This document shows, in pieces, positions 25,002 through 37,850 of a DNA stretch of 64,000 bases. The stretch is from NCBI RefSeq assembly GCF_034120055.1, contig NZ_CP139368.1, positions 3,968,001 through 4,032,000 on the forward strand, written 5' to 3'. Below the pieces are notes generated by a model that worked only from the letters and a program-made list of their open reading frames with translations, was not told the origin of the DNA and made no database searches. This DNA is from Microbacterium rhizosphaerae. Its GTDB lineage: Bacteria > Actinomycetota > Actinomycetes > Actinomycetales > Microbacteriaceae. Every line of letters begins with the position of its first letter. The stretch's first letter is position 1. The translations under genes and the position numbers were made by a program.

Positions 25002-26012
25002 TCAGCCCAGGTCGACCGTCACGACGATGCGTTCGGTCGCCGATCGTTGCGCAGCATCCGCGAGCAGCAGGGCCGCACGGCCGTCTTCGAACGTCGGACT
25101 CGTCGACTGCCGACCACGCACAAGGTTGATGAACTCGCGCAGCTCTGCCCGATATGCGACGGAGTACCGCTCAAGGAAGAACGGCTCGTACGGAGGCTTG
25201 CCCTCGACGCTTGTCGCGGTGGACAGGCTCACCAAGCTGGTGGGCATGTTCGAAACGCTCAGGGTGCCGTGCGCGCCGAACGCTTCGATTCGCTGGTCAT
25301 AGCCGACGGCGCTGTGGCGCGAGTTGATGATTGTGACGATGGTCCCGGATGCGCCGCGGAGGGTCGTGACCGCCGTGTCAAAGTCGCCGTGCTCGCGCGC
25401 GCCGGCGTCGAAGGTACTCGTTCCTGTCGCCGTCACCTCGATGATGTCGTCGACGAAGAACCTGGCCATGTCGAAGTCGTGGATGGTCATGTCGCGGAAG
25501 ATTCCCCCCGACACGGCCACATACGACGCCGGCGGTGCCGACGGATCGCGACTGATGATTGTCAGCTGCTCGAGCGCGCCGATCTCGCCGGCAGCGACTC
25601 TCGCACGGGCGCTCGAAAAGCCAGGGTCGAACCGGCGGTTGAACCCGAGCGCGACGGGGACTCCCGACTCCAGAACCCGGGGCCGCAGGGCATCGACTCG
25701 GGAGATGTCGAGGTCGATGGGCTTCTCGCAGAGCACCGGGATGCGGGCGTCCACCGCCTGGGCGATGAGGTCGACGTGTGTCGGCGTCGGCGACGCGATC
25801 AGAATGGCGTCGACCTGTCCGGAGGCGAAGACCTCATCGGCATTGTCGGTGGCGGTGCCTCCGTAAATAGCTGCGACGGCCCGCGCGCCGTCGACGAATG
25901 GGTCGGCAACCCAGGCAAGCTCGGCATCGGGCTCGGCCGCGATGCTGGCAGCATGCACCTGCCCGATGCGGCCGCTGCCGATGAGGCCGAAGCGGAGGGG
26001 GCGTTCAGTCAC
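25002..26012 (-). CDS. iolG: Inositol 2-dehydrogenase-like oxidoreductase (Gfo/Idh/MocA)
   Basis: A 336-residue NAD(P)-dependent sugar/inositol dehydrogenase. The N-terminal Rossmann motif is FGLIGSGRIGQVHA, followed by the LCEKPIDLD motif (EKP catalytic Lys) near residue 97, and the MTIHDFDMARFF segment with Asp/His of the active site. In the myo-inositol pathway it oxidises inositol to scyllo-inosose. GTG at 26012 has AGAAGGA upstream and follows iolE by 17 bases. Assignment as IolG rests on family plus operon context; other inositol or sugar substrates are possible. Confidence 0.8.
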   Translation of the reverse strand: MTERPLRFGLIGSGRIGQVHAASIAAEPDAELAWVADPFVDGARAVAAIYGGTATDNADEVFASGQVDAILIASPTPTHVDLIAQAVDARIPVLCEKPIDLDISRVDALRPRVLESGVPVALGFNRRFDPGFSSARARVAAGEIGALEQLTIISRDPSAPPASYVAVSGGIFRDMTIHDFDMARFFVDDIIEVTATGTSTFDAGAREHGDFDTAVTTLRGASGTIVTIINSRHSAVGYDQRIEAFGAHGTLSVSNMPTSLVSLSTATSVEGKPPYEPFFLERYSVAYRAELREFINLVRGRQSTSPTFEDGRAALLLADAAQRSATERIVVTVDLG

Positions 26013-26029
26013 GGTCGATCCTTCTCTGG

Positions 26030-26943
26030 TCAGGCCCATGGGGCCAGTGCGTCGCGGTTGGTGCGCTGGTCTGCGGCACGCTGGGCACGGAATCGGTCGA
26101 TGGCAACACCAGGACCGTTGAGGACGTCCTGTTCCACGACGATCCATCCGTCGTAGCCCTGATCGGCGACGGCGGCCATGACCCCTGCAAGGTCGATATC
26201 GCCTTTGCCGAATGCGACGAACGCGCCTGATGACCACACTTCGGGCATTCCTCCCCCGGCGTTCAACACTCGTCGCAGTTCTCCGAGATCGACGTCTTTG
26301 AGGTGCAGATGGTTGATCCGGCTTCCCCAGCGCCTGACGAAATCGACGGGATCTCCACCGGCGATGAAGAGGTGTCCGGTGTCGAGTGTGAGGTCGATGT
26401 CCACGTTCGCGAGGAACCGGTCGATCTCCTCGGGCGACTCGACGAAGGTGCCGGCGTGATGATGGAACGTGGGCTCGAATCCCGACGCACGCACCAATGC
26501 AGCAGCTCGCTCCGCGTTCGCGGCCAGTCTCGCCCATGCCGGTCCCGGCAGCGGATCGAGCTCGCCACCCCGCCCTGGGTGCGCGCGCCTCACCGCTGAG
26601 CCGTCGTCGGCGAGGGTCGGCAACGGCAGTCGGGACGGCCCTCTGGATGCCGCATCGGAGAAGACGGCGAGTGCCTCTCGAAGCGTGGGCAGCGCCGCCT
26701 CGAAGGCGTCGTCATCGGTGAACGGCAGTTGCACCCATCCCCCCGCGAGGTCGAGATCGAAGCGGTCGAGTCGGTGGGCAAGTTTCCTCCCTCGACCGAG
26801 GTAACCGAGGGGGCCGAGGTCGACGCCGACATAACCGGCCTGTGCGAGGATCTCGAGCATGTCGTCGGGTGAGACGATGTCGGCTCCCTCGGGGGTCATC
26901 TCGAAGACGCCGAAGCTGACGGGTGCTCCTGCGACAGACGCCT

Positions 26944-26947
<4 letters not shown>
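26030..26947 (-). CDS. iolE: Inosose dehydratase-like TIM-barrel (IolE)
   Basis: A 305-residue xylose-isomerase-like TIM barrel. The start MKASVAGAPVSFGVFE and metal-binding motifs FHHHAGTFVE, LDTGHLFIAG and INHLHLKDVD match IolE/IolI proteins. IolE dehydrates scyllo-inosose to 3D-(3,5/4)-trihydroxycyclohexane-1,2-dione, the substrate of IolD next door. Its ATG overlaps the iolD stop by four bases. The neighbour iolD and the position before iolG favour IolE over IolI. Confidence 0.8.
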
Positions 26948-28864
<1,917 letters not shown>

Positions 28865-28872
<8 letters not shown>

Positions 28873-29788
28873 TCGCGCCGGCCTTTCTGGTGTCGCCCGT
28901 GAAGGGAAGTCTCGGGTCCAGCCGCTGCTCGTCCCAGCTTGCCCGCACCCACGCATGGGCGGGGTCGTCCGTGATGAGCCACGCCCGATCAGGGTCGGGC
29001 CCGGCCATCACATTCAGGTAGTAGAGGTCGTACCCAGGGGCAGCCACGGCGGGCCCGTGATACCCGTACGGCACGAGGGCGATGTCACCCGTGCGGACCA
29101 TCGCGTTGACGTCGATCTCCCCCGCTGGGGACGAGTACGCGCTGAACATGCCGAAAGCGGAATGCGGATCGACGGATGCTGCGGCCCCCCGCGTCGGGGC
29201 CGTCTCGAAGTAGTAGATCTCCTCAAGCCGCGACTCATGACCCGGGACGTGCTCGTCATGCTTGTGCGGCGGGTACGACGACCAGTTCCCGGCCGGCGTG
29301 ATCACCTCGCACACGATCAGGCGCGCCGCATCCAGCGCCTGCGGCGTGCCGAAGTTGTGCACCTGCCGGCTCGACGCGCCCTTGCCGCGCAACTCGACCG
29401 GAGTGTCGGATGCCGCGATGTACTGCCAGGCCCGGCGCTCGGTCGTGGGCGCCTCGGCGACCGCGACCCGGCCGCGACCACGGATCTCCGCCGTCGTGCC
29501 GGACGGCAGGTACAGCACGTCGGTCGCGCCGGCGAAGACGGAGGCCCGACCATGAAGAAGCGTCTCCCACTCCCCTGGGTGATGGTGGTGCGTCACGAAG
29601 AATGACCCGGCAAGGGGCACGACGATGCGCTCGACTCCGGTCTCGGTGAGGGCGAGGTGGTCACCGTCGACGAGCTCGGCGACGCGGATTCCCGTGTGCT
29701 CCCACCCCGGGGTGGCGCCGTCGACGACGCTCTCCCAGCCGTCGCGGGCGAGCTCGCCGCGGCGGTGGAACCAGCGCTGGTCCGTCAT
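28865..29788 (-). CDS. iolB: 5-deoxy-glucuronate isomerase
   Basis: A 307-residue bicupin metalloenzyme that isomerises 5-deoxy-D-glucuronate to 2-deoxy-5-keto-gluconate. Metal-binding histidines show in SFFVTHHHHPGEWETLLHG and SSYPPHKHDEH, with a second cupin motif near YGYHGPAVAAPGYDLYYLNV. Length and motifs match IolB. ATG at 29788 has GAAGGA upstream and is the first gene of the iol operon. The next expected enzyme, IolC kinase, is not in this operon. Confidence 0.9.
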
Positions 29789-29814
29789 GTCTGTCCTTCT
29801 GCGGAGGTGGTATC

Positions 29815-29850
29815 GGATGCCGCGACCCGCCGTCCCGGGTCGCGGCATCC
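29815..29850. terminator. Perfect 15-bp hairpin between nagB and iolB
   Basis: GGATGCCGCGACCCG pairs perfectly with CGGGTCGCGGCATCC around a 6-nt loop. It lies downstream of nagB and upstream of iolB on the minus strand, so it should separate the phospho-sugar operon from the iol operon. No U-run follows. Confidence 0.65.
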
Positions 29851-29926
29851 AAGTCTTGTCAGTTGTTCTGAGTAAAAGCCGGTGTCGAGGCGGTCCAAGC
29901 CGTGCAGCGGGTGGTCCGCGAACGAT

Positions 29927-30721
29927 TCACACCATCGCTTCATCGGCGGCAAGGGCGTGCACGACGGACTCATCCCAGAGCTCGCGTGGGGTGCGCGCCA
30001 GATCGTACGCGGCGGCGCGGTCCGCGAAGACGGTGGCATTGGGATGCGTCCGCAGCATCGACGCGGGACAGTCAACGCTGACCTCCCCGACGATCATGTC
30101 GCGCAGAGCTTGCGCTTTCGACTCGCCGGTGATGACGGCCACGATGTGACGGGCGGAGCAGATAGTCGCGAGGCCCTGCGTGATAGCCCGGGTCGGCACC
30201 TCGGCCGCGGAAGCGAAGAATCGGCTGTTCGCGGCGATCGTGCTCGATTCGAGCTCGACAACACGAGTTCGTGAGTCAGCAGATGAACCCGGTTCGTTGA
30301 AGCCGAGATGGCCGTTGACACCGACACCGACGATCTGGACGTCGACGCCGCCTACCGCCTCGATCGACCGTTCGTACTCCACGGCTGCGGCATCAGCGTC
30401 CTCCGGCACTCCCGGCGGCACCATGACGTTGGCGGGATCGAGCCCGAGCGGCCCGACCACCTCGCGGTCGATCGTTGCGTGATAGCTGCGGGGATCGTCC
30501 GCGCGAACCCCGAGATACTCGTCGAGCGCACACACACGCAGGTCTGAGAAACTTCCATTGCTGGCCAGTTCGGTGAGCGCACGGTAAAGCGGCGCAGGCG
30601 AGGACCCCGTCGCGACGCCCAAGACGCGCGCTCCGACAGTCAGCGCCTGAAGCGCTGACGCGACCTCGCGGGCGGCCGCGGCACCGACCTCGACCTCGTC
30701 GTCGAGAACAACCAGCCTCAT
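29927..30721 (-). CDS. nagB: Glucosamine-6-phosphate deaminase
   Basis: A 264-residue NagB that converts glucosamine-6-phosphate to fructose-6-phosphate and ammonia. The family signature GVGVNGHLGFNEPGS is intact, as are the active-site Asp in CALDEYLGV and the phosphate-binding GVATGSSPAPLYRAL. Length matches the family. Its ATG overlaps the GH4 stop by four bases (ATGA), so it is coupled to the glycosidase. In this locus it indicates that an amino-sugar phosphate is at least one intermediate. No nagA deacetylase is present. Confidence 0.88.
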   Translation of the reverse strand: MRLVVLDDEVEVGAAAAREVASALQALTVGARVLGVATGSSPAPLYRALTELASNGSFSDLRVCALDEYLGVRADDPRSYHATIDREVVGPLGLDPANVMVPPGVPEDADAAAVEYERSIEAVGGVDVQIVGVGVNGHLGFNEPGSSADSRTRVVELESSTIAANSRFFASAAEVPTRAITQGLATICSARHIVAVITGESKAQALRDMIVGEVSVDCPASMLRTHPNATVFADRAAAYDLARTPRELWDESVVHALAADEAMV

Positions 30722-32076
30722 CGCGTGAGGACCGCCGCGACCTCGGGGATCGCGTCGATGTAGCCGTCGACGAGCGAGCGCGCCACGGTGACGCTGTCGA
30801 CAAGCGGGTGAAGCGCGAATGCGGTGACCGCCTGTTCGCGTGAGCCGGAGGTCGCGGCCGCGATGATTCCTCGTTCGACCTGCTTGATCTGTGACATCAG
30901 CCCGAGCTGGTGGAGGGTAGGCGCCGTGACGGACAGCGGGTGCACGCCGTTGGCGTCGACCATCGCTGGAATCTCTACGACCGCGTCGTCCGGAAGGCCC
31001 GAGATCGCGCCGCGGTTGCGGACATTGAGGATCATCGTGTGCCGTTCGTTTCGGGCTATCGCGTTCATGACGGCCAATGCCACGCCGGCATAGCCCTGAT
31101 GCGAGGGGTCGGGTTCGTATTGCTTATGCGCGACAGGTGAGTCCTGAGTTCCCCCGGTCGCCTCGGCCATGTAGCTTGCACTGCGTCGGTCGACCGTGGA
31201 CCACCACAGATCCGAACGACCTGCCGACATCTCGCCGACGCGATCGTAGAACTCGGTCTGGGTCGCAGCGAGGAAATCACCGCGCGTCTTCCCCGACTGA
31301 GCGATCGCCCGAACCGCGTCGCGGTTGTAGTAGTAGTAGTACAGGTACTCATTGGGGATGAGCCCGAGTGCACGGATCCACTCCGCGCCGAAGATCTGGC
31401 CCTCCTCGAGCCCTGCCAAGAGCACGTCGTTCGCGATCAGCTCAGGGAGCCGGTCGACGCCGTCGAAGATCAGGCCGCGCATCCAACCCAGGTGGTTGAG
31501 CCCGATGTAGTCGATCTCGACCCGGTTATGGTCAAGACCGAGAAGACTCGCCGCGCGCCGTCCAAGCCCAGACGGCGTATCGCAGATGCCCAGTACCCGG
31601 TCCCCGAGCACGCCCTGCATGGCTTCCGTGATGATGCCGGCGGGATTCGAGAAGTTGAGAACGTATGCGGACGGCGCGACATCTTTGACGCGCTGCGCGA
31701 TGTCCAGCATCACGGGGAGTGTGCGGAGCGCATATGCGAGCCCACCGGGCCCGGTGGTCTCTTGTCCGAGGACGCCCAGGTCGAGCGCCACATGCTCGTC
31801 GCAGCGTCGCCCCTCCAGGCCGCCGACACGAATCGCCGAGAAGATGAAATCGCTTGCTTCGAGCGCGGCAGTGAGCTCAGTCGTCGCGGTCACCGTCGGT
31901 GCGTTCGCGACACCCTCGGCGAACTCCTCGAGGATGCGCACCATCGCGATGAGCCGCTCTTCATCGACGTCGTAGAGGACGACATGTTCCACCCGGGGCG
32001 TGCCGAGGTCATGCAGGAGCGCCTGATAGATGTAGGGCGTGCGGAACCCGCCTCCGCCCAGGATGCACAACTTCAT
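30718..32076 (-). CDS. Family 4 glycoside hydrolase (6-phospho-glycosidase type)
   Basis: A 452-residue NAD- and Mn-dependent GH4 enzyme. The N-terminal Rossmann motif GGGGFRTP (residues 7-14), the LNFSNPAG motif, the metal ligands Cys165 (ICDTPSG) and His195 (GLNHLGW) are all present. GH4 enzymes cleave 6-phospho-alpha/beta-glycosides by an oxidation-elimination route. They normally act after PTS uptake. Here no PTS gene is found; a divergent ABC importer of the ferric/hexose-phosphate class is the only uptake system. Its stop overlaps nagB and its ATG overlaps the DeoR stop, giving a tight DeoR-GH4-NagB operon. Confidence 0.85.
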   Translation of the reverse strand: MKLCILGGGGFRTPYIYQALLHDLGTPRVEHVVLYDVDEERLIAMVRILEEFAEGVANAPTVTATTELTAALEASDFIFSAIRVGGLEGRRCDEHVALDLGVLGQETTGPGGLAYALRTLPVMLDIAQRVKDVAPSAYVLNFSNPAGIITEAMQGVLGDRVLGICDTPSGLGRRAASLLGLDHNRVEIDYIGLNHLGWMRGLIFDGVDRLPELIANDVLLAGLEEGQIFGAEWIRALGLIPNEYLYYYYYNRDAVRAIAQSGKTRGDFLAATQTEFYDRVGEMSAGRSDLWWSTVDRRSASYMAEATGGTQDSPVAHKQYEPDPSHQGYAGVALAVMNAIARNERHTMILNVRNRGAISGLPDDAVVEIPAMVDANGVHPLSVTAPTLHQLGLMSQIKQVERGIIAAATSGSREQAVTAFALHPLVDSVTVARSLVDGYIDAIPEVAAVLTR

Positions 32077-32846
32077 GCGATGACTACCTCTCCGCCGGAA
32101 TTCCGGCACATCTCGATGAGTTCCTCAGGTGCCCCCGCCGTCGTGATCATGACGTCGATGTCGGTGATCGAGCACAGGCGAAGAGCACCTGTTCCCGGGA
32201 ACTTCTTCTCACTTGCGAGCAGAACGACTCTGTCGCTCGCAGCGATCATGGACTGCTTGATCGGCGCCTCCACCGCCATGTTGTCCACAACGTGTCCGCT
32301 GGAGCGCACGCCCGTACAGCTGAGAAAGAGGACGTCCGCGCTCACCTGCGTGAGCGCGAGTTCAGTGAGCGATCCGACGAGAGTGCGGTAATTGCGTCGC
32401 ACGACCCCCCCGAGCAGAAGGAGCCGGACCGCGTCATCGTCACGCAACTCATCGAAGACGGCAAGGCTCGACGTAATGACCGTGACGTCACGCCCTCGCA
32501 GGCGTCGCGCGATCAGCGGGGTCGTGGTACCGATGTCGAGAAGGACGACCTGACCGTCCGATACCAGGCCGGCCGCCGCATCGGCGATCGCCTCTTTCAG
32601 GTGTACGTCAGCTTCCGCCGCGTAATGTCCCTCATCGAGTGACTCACCGTCTTCGACCGTTGCCCGCGGGCGCACGACGGCACCGCCGTAGGTTCGCGTC
32701 AGCTCCCCATTCTTGTCCAGGATCTCCAGATCGCGGCGGATGGTGGATTCGCTGACATTCAGAATCTGCGCGAGGTCTCTCACAGAGGCGGCGCCGTCTG
32801 CCTGCAGTGCGGACAGGATGCTGTCCTGGCGTTGACGTAGAAGCAT
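32073..32846 (-). CDS. DeoR-family sugar-phosphate-responsive repressor
   Basis: A 257-residue DeoR regulator. The N-terminal HTH (SVRDLAQILNVSESTIRRDL) is textbook, and the C-terminal sugar-phosphate-binding DeoRC domain shows LLDIGTTTPLIARRL, LTELALTQVSADVLFLSCTG and the VVLLASEKKF strand. Effectors are usually phosphorylated sugars. It is first in an operon with GH4 and NagB and divergent from the kinase/ABC operon. Several TTGCGCGAC boxes in the gap are its probable operators. ATG at 32846 was preferred because the standard MLLRQRQD start fits the family; an upstream in-frame start would add 16 residues. Confidence 0.85.
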   Translation of the reverse strand: MLLRQRQDSILSALQADGAASVRDLAQILNVSESTIRRDLEILDKNGELTRTYGGAVVRPRATVEDGESLDEGHYAAEADVHLKEAIADAAAGLVSDGQVVLLDIGTTTPLIARRLRGRDVTVITSSLAVFDELRDDDAVRLLLLGGVVRRNYRTLVGSLTELALTQVSADVLFLSCTGVRSSGHVVDNMAVEAPIKQSMIAASDRVVLLASEKKFPGTGALRLCSITDIDVMITTAGAPEELIEMCRNSGGEVVIA

Positions 32847-32862
32847 GCACCCAGCGTAACTC

Positions 32863-32990
32863 AAAGTCGCGCAAACTACGTCACCTTTCTCCAATCCTTC
32901 TCAAACACTTGTTTACAGATCTCCAACTTGCGCGACATCGATGCGCGACTTATGCTCACTCTTGCTCAAGTTCGCGCTCTGTTGCGCGAC
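32863..32990. promoter_or_regulatory. Cluster of DeoR-type operator boxes in divergent promoter
   Basis: The 184-bp gap between the DeoR and PfkB genes contains repeated copies of a TTGCGCGACTTT-like box in both orientations: 32863-32874 (AAAGTCGCGCAA), 32928-32936, 32942-32951 (TGCGCGACTT), 32968-32977 (AAGTTCGCGC, degenerate) and 32982-32990. Such spaced multiple boxes are typical for DeoR tetramers that loop DNA. The two flanking operons would therefore be co-regulated. Confidence 0.65.
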
Positions 32991-33030
32991 CTGCGACGAA
33001 GCCGATCATCATCGATCACGAAGGAGTGCA

Positions 33031-33987
33031 GTGTTGACAATCCCGCACAGCCCCGTGGGCTCCTTCGTGTTCGCCGGGGACACCTACTGCGACCTGGTGT
33101 TCAGCGGAGCCGAACTACCCGGCGTGGGCGAAGAGTCCTGGGCGTCGGGCTTCCGCATCGCGCCGGGCGGCGTCGCCACGCGGGCCGTGGCATCGGCGCG
33201 CACCGGAGGCTCGGCCGTGCTGTTCAGCCGGCTGGGAGATGATCCGCTCGGTGCATACACCCACCGGGTGCTGCAGGACGAGCCGCGACTGGACACATCC
33301 TCCGTCGTTGTGGTGCGGGGTGCCCAGTCACCGGTCAGCGTCGCGGTGAGCGGCGCCCACGACCGGTCATTCATCACCTACGAGGAGCGACTTCCCGACC
33401 TTCCTGTCCCCTCCGCGCAGACGCGCTACGCAGCTGTTCAGGTCAGCCTGAGCGAAGCTGGCGTGCCCACATGGGTCGCGGACCAGCGCGCTGCAGGCGC
33501 ACGGGTGTACGGCGGTGTCGGCTGGGACGGCACGGGCAAGTGGGACCTCGACCTGAGTGCACTGCTCACCGACGTGGACGTCTTCATCCCGAACGAACTC
33601 GAAGCGGCCAGGTACTCGCGCCTGCACGATCCCCGCGCCGCCGTCAAATGGCTGGCGAACTTCGTCCCACTCGCGATCGTCACCATGGGCAAGAGAGGAG
33701 TCGTTGCAGTGGACTCTGCTAACGACGTCTTCGTCGAGTTGCCGGCCGCGGTCGTCGAGTCACGCGACCCCACCGGGGCGGGAGACGTCTTCACGGGCGC
33801 CCTCGTCACGGCGGCCAGCTGGAACATCGATCTGCGCACCCAGCTTCTCATCGCATCGCTCGCCGCATCCATCTCGGTGACGCGACTCGGCGGAGCGACG
33901 AGCGCGCCCACGTGGACAGAGATCGTCGAGTTCGCGCACCGCATCGGCGCGGATGAGCTCTCCTCGATCGATCCCGTACTCATCTGA
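33031..33987 (+). CDS. PfkB-family carbohydrate kinase
   Basis: A 318-residue ribokinase/PfkB-type kinase. The glycine-rich substrate lid (FRIAPGGVATRAVASAR) and the C-terminal signature with catalytic Asp (SRDPTGAGDVFTGAL, near residue 250) are intact. The sugar is unknown; candidates are fructose-6-phosphate, a hexose or a deoxy-gluconate. AAGGAG at 33021-33026 serves GTG 33031 or TTG 33034. It is the first gene of the kinase-SBP-permease-ATPase-isomerase operon, divergent from DeoR. Confidence 0.8.
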   Translation: MLTIPHSPVGSFVFAGDTYCDLVFSGAELPGVGEESWASGFRIAPGGVATRAVASARTGGSAVLFSRLGDDPLGAYTHRVLQDEPRLDTSSVVVVRGAQSPVSVAVSGAHDRSFITYEERLPDLPVPSAQTRYAAVQVSLSEAGVPTWVADQRAAGARVYGGVGWDGTGKWDLDLSALLTDVDVFIPNELEAARYSRLHDPRAAVKWLANFVPLAIVTMGKRGVVAVDSANDVFVELPAAVVESRDPTGAGDVFTGALVTAASWNIDLRTQLLIASLAASISVTRLGGATSAPTWTEIVEFAHRIGADELSSIDPVLI

Positions 33988-34024
33988 TTCCCCTCACCAC
34001 TATCCACCCAACGAAGGGACCCCA

Positions 34025-35041
34025 ATGAACAAGAAGCGACTCGTGTCCGCATTCGCGGCAGGTCTCGTGCTTATCGCTGGCCTTACGGCCTGTTCCGGCA
34101 ACAGCGCCGCCCCGACGAAGTCGTCGAGCGCCGCGGCCGCCAGCGGCAACCTGGTCATCTACACAGGAAGCGGGCCGGAGGTGACAACTCCGCTCCTCGC
34201 GGCCTTCGCGAAGCAGTACCCCGACATCCACGTGCAGATCGTGAACGCCGGGTCCGGCGAGCTGCTCGCACGCATCACGGCCGAAGCCAACAACCCCGGC
34301 GGAGACATCTTCCTCGGCGCCTCGCCCGCCTCGTTCTCCTCTGCACCGCAGCTGTTCCAGGCGTATAAGTCCAAGGGCGACGCCGGCGAGGTGCAGCAAG
34401 ACCCGCAGAACCTGTGGCACGGCTGGGACATCATGCCGCAGGCCATCCTGGTGAACACGCAGCTCCTCCCGGACAAGTCCTCCTGGCCCAAGACACTGGC
34501 CGATCTGACGAGCTCCAAGTGGTCAGGAGGCAAGATCGCGTTCGCGGACCCGACGAAGTCGGGCACGGGCCAGTCGATCGTCCGCGGCATGGTCGCCGCG
34601 CACGGTTGGAACTACATCAGCGACCTCGCCCCCAACCTGACAGTTCTCCCCGGTTCGGACGCCATGTTCGACGCGGTCAAGGGCGGCACCCAGCCCGTCG
34701 GATTCATCAACGAGGATCTGGGCACGAAGTGGGAGCAGGCAGGCGTCCCGGTCAAGATGATCTTCCCCAAGGACGGGACCACCAACGCCCTCGACGCCTT
34801 CGGAATCATCAAGGGATCAAAGGACCTCGCAAACGCAAAGCACTTCGTGGACTTCCTCACCTCCAAGTCGGGCGGGGAGGTCACCGTGAACAAGATCCTC
34901 CGTCGTTCCACGCTCAACGGTTCGCCGACGCCGGCCGGACTCGCCAAGATCTCGACCTTCAAGCTCATCGACACCAGCAAGATCGCGACCGAGGACGTCG
35001 CCACCAAGTTCACTGACACGGTGGCCGAGGCGCGCAAGTGA
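34025..35041 (+). CDS. ABC substrate-binding lipoprotein, FbpA/AfuA-type
   Basis: A 338-residue periplasmic-binding lipoprotein with signal peptide and lipobox LTAC (Cys23). The fold is that of ferric/polyamine/phospho-sugar binders (NLVIYTGSGPEVTTPLLAAF, AEANNPGGDIFLGASP, WSGGKIAFADPTKSGTG). Ferric-binding members carry a pair of adjacent tyrosines late in the chain; in the corresponding region (GGTQPVGFINEDLG) none is seen, so iron is unlikely. The related AfuA protein of Actinobacillus binds hexose phosphates. Given the neighbouring GH4 and NagB, a phosphorylated (amino)sugar or glycoside is the favoured ligand; this is inference. GAAGGGA precedes ATG 34025. Confidence 0.8.
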   Translation: MNKKRLVSAFAAGLVLIAGLTACSGNSAAPTKSSSAAAASGNLVIYTGSGPEVTTPLLAAFAKQYPDIHVQIVNAGSGELLARITAEANNPGGDIFLGASPASFSSAPQLFQAYKSKGDAGEVQQDPQNLWHGWDIMPQAILVNTQLLPDKSSWPKTLADLTSSKWSGGKIAFADPTKSGTGQSIVRGMVAAHGWNYISDLAPNLTVLPGSDAMFDAVKGGTQPVGFINEDLGTKWEQAGVPVKMIFPKDGTTNALDAFGIIKGSKDLANAKHFVDFLTSKSGGEVTVNKILRRSTLNGSPTPAGLAKISTFKLIDTSKIATEDVATKFTDTVAEARK

Positions 35042-36785
35042 CGATCCAGACCCTCGAGGTCGACACCCGGATGGGGCAGCCAGCGGCTGCCCCATCCGGG
35101 GTGCCCCGCGCAACCCCGCCTCGAAAGTCGCCCATCAAGGACGCGGTCACCCGCAGCCCCTGGCTCATCTTCGCCCTCCTGTGCATGGTCATCGGGGTGA
35201 TCTTCATCATCGTCCCGCAGGTCAACACCGTGGCGACCGCATTCCGCACCCCGACGGGCTGGGGACTTGACGCGATCATCGAGTTCTTCTCGTCCTCCCG
35301 CTACACGTCGGCGATCTGGAACAGCCTGCTCGTCGTGTTCTCCACGAGCGCGATCGCAACTCTGCTCGCCGTTCCGCTCGCGTTCCTCTTCGCGCGCTAC
35401 GACTTCAACGGCAAGACCGTTGCCCTCACCCTTGTCACACTCGCCACCGCCTCGCCGCCGTTCCTCGGTGCATACGCGTGGCTGATACTTCTCGGCCGTT
35501 TCGGGGTCGTCCACAACGTCGTGATGAGCCTGTTCCACGTCGACCTCGATCTGCAGATCGTGGGACCGGTCGGCGTCATCTGGGTGGTCACCTGGCTCGT
35601 CTTCCCGCTTGTCTTCCTCCTCTCGTTCGAAGGATTCTCAAACCAAGACCCGAGCCTGGTCGACGCCGCACGCTCGGCAGGCTCGCACCGCATCCGCACC
35701 CTTCTCAAGGTCGAGATCCCCCTTGCCGTCCCCGGCATCATCACGGGCATCTTCATGGCCATGCTCGCCGCCTTCTCGGACTTCGGCACGCCCGCCGTCA
35801 TCGGCGGAGAGTTCCCAGTAATGCCGACCCTGGTATACGGCGAGTACGTCAGTGAGGTGGGCGGGAACCTCTCCCTCGCGTCCACGGCCGGCCTCGTGAT
35901 GATCCTGATGTCCTCGGTCGCGCTCACCGTGCAGCGCATCATCCTGGCCAAGCGGGCCTTCGCCACACTCGGCGCCAAGCGTGCACGAACCAATCGGGCC
36001 GGCCGTCTCGCGCGTTTCTGGATCGCGTTCTACACGACGGTGGTGCTCATGGCAGCGTTCGCACCACACATCACACTCATCGTCGTGTCGTTCATGAAGT
36101 GGAACTACGGCATCCTGTCGAACCAGTTCACGCTGGAGAACTACAGCAGCCTGTTCACCGACCACCTGGCACCGATCGGCGTGAGCTTCATGGTTGGCGG
36201 GATCGCGACCGTCCTGTGCTCAATCTTCGGCGTGGGGATCTCTTACCTCCTCGTCCGCAAACGGTGGAAGGTCGTGTCGCCCTTCCTGAACATGACGACG
36301 ACACTCCCGTACATTATTCCGGGGACGGTCCTCGCGCTCGGTTATGTCGTGGTGTTCAACAACCCGCCACTGATCCTCACCGGCACATGGATGATCCTGG
36401 TCATCGTCTCGTTCGTGCGTAAACTCCCGTTCGCGATCAAGAGCGCGGAAGCGTCGCTCTCGCAGGTCCATCCCGCTGTCGAGGAGGCGGCCCTCATGGC
36501 GGGCGCCGGACCAGGCCGCGCCTTCCTCACGACCACCATGCGGCTGATGATCGGCGGAGTCCTGACGGGCGCCTCGCTGGCCTTCCTGCAGATGATGACC
36601 GAGCTGAGCTCGAGCCTCATTCTCTATCGTCCGCCATGGGAGACGATGACCGTCGCCATCTATCGCAACACCCTGTCCAGTGGGGCCGACTTCGGCCTGT
36701 CCGCGGCCATGGGCGTCGTGTTGCTCGTCAGCGTGAACGTCATCCTTCTGGCCGTCAACCTGACCACTCGTAAGAACATCCGGCT

Positions 36786-36789
<4 letters not shown>
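35038..36789 (+). CDS. Fused ABC permease, FbpB/AfuB-type
   Basis: A 583-residue permease with two homologous halves of about six membrane helices. Each half has its EAA loop contacting the ATPase: VDAARSAGSHRIRTLLKVEI in half one and VEEAALMAGAGPGRAFLTTT in half two. Fused double permeases are typical for FbpB, AfuB and ThiP families. The N-terminal 35 residues are Pro/Ala-rich and cytoplasmic. GTG 35038 overlaps the SBP stop (GTGA), and its own stop overlaps the ATPase start. Confidence 0.88.
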
Positions 36790-37846
<1,057 letters not shown>

Positions 37847-37850
<4 letters not shown>

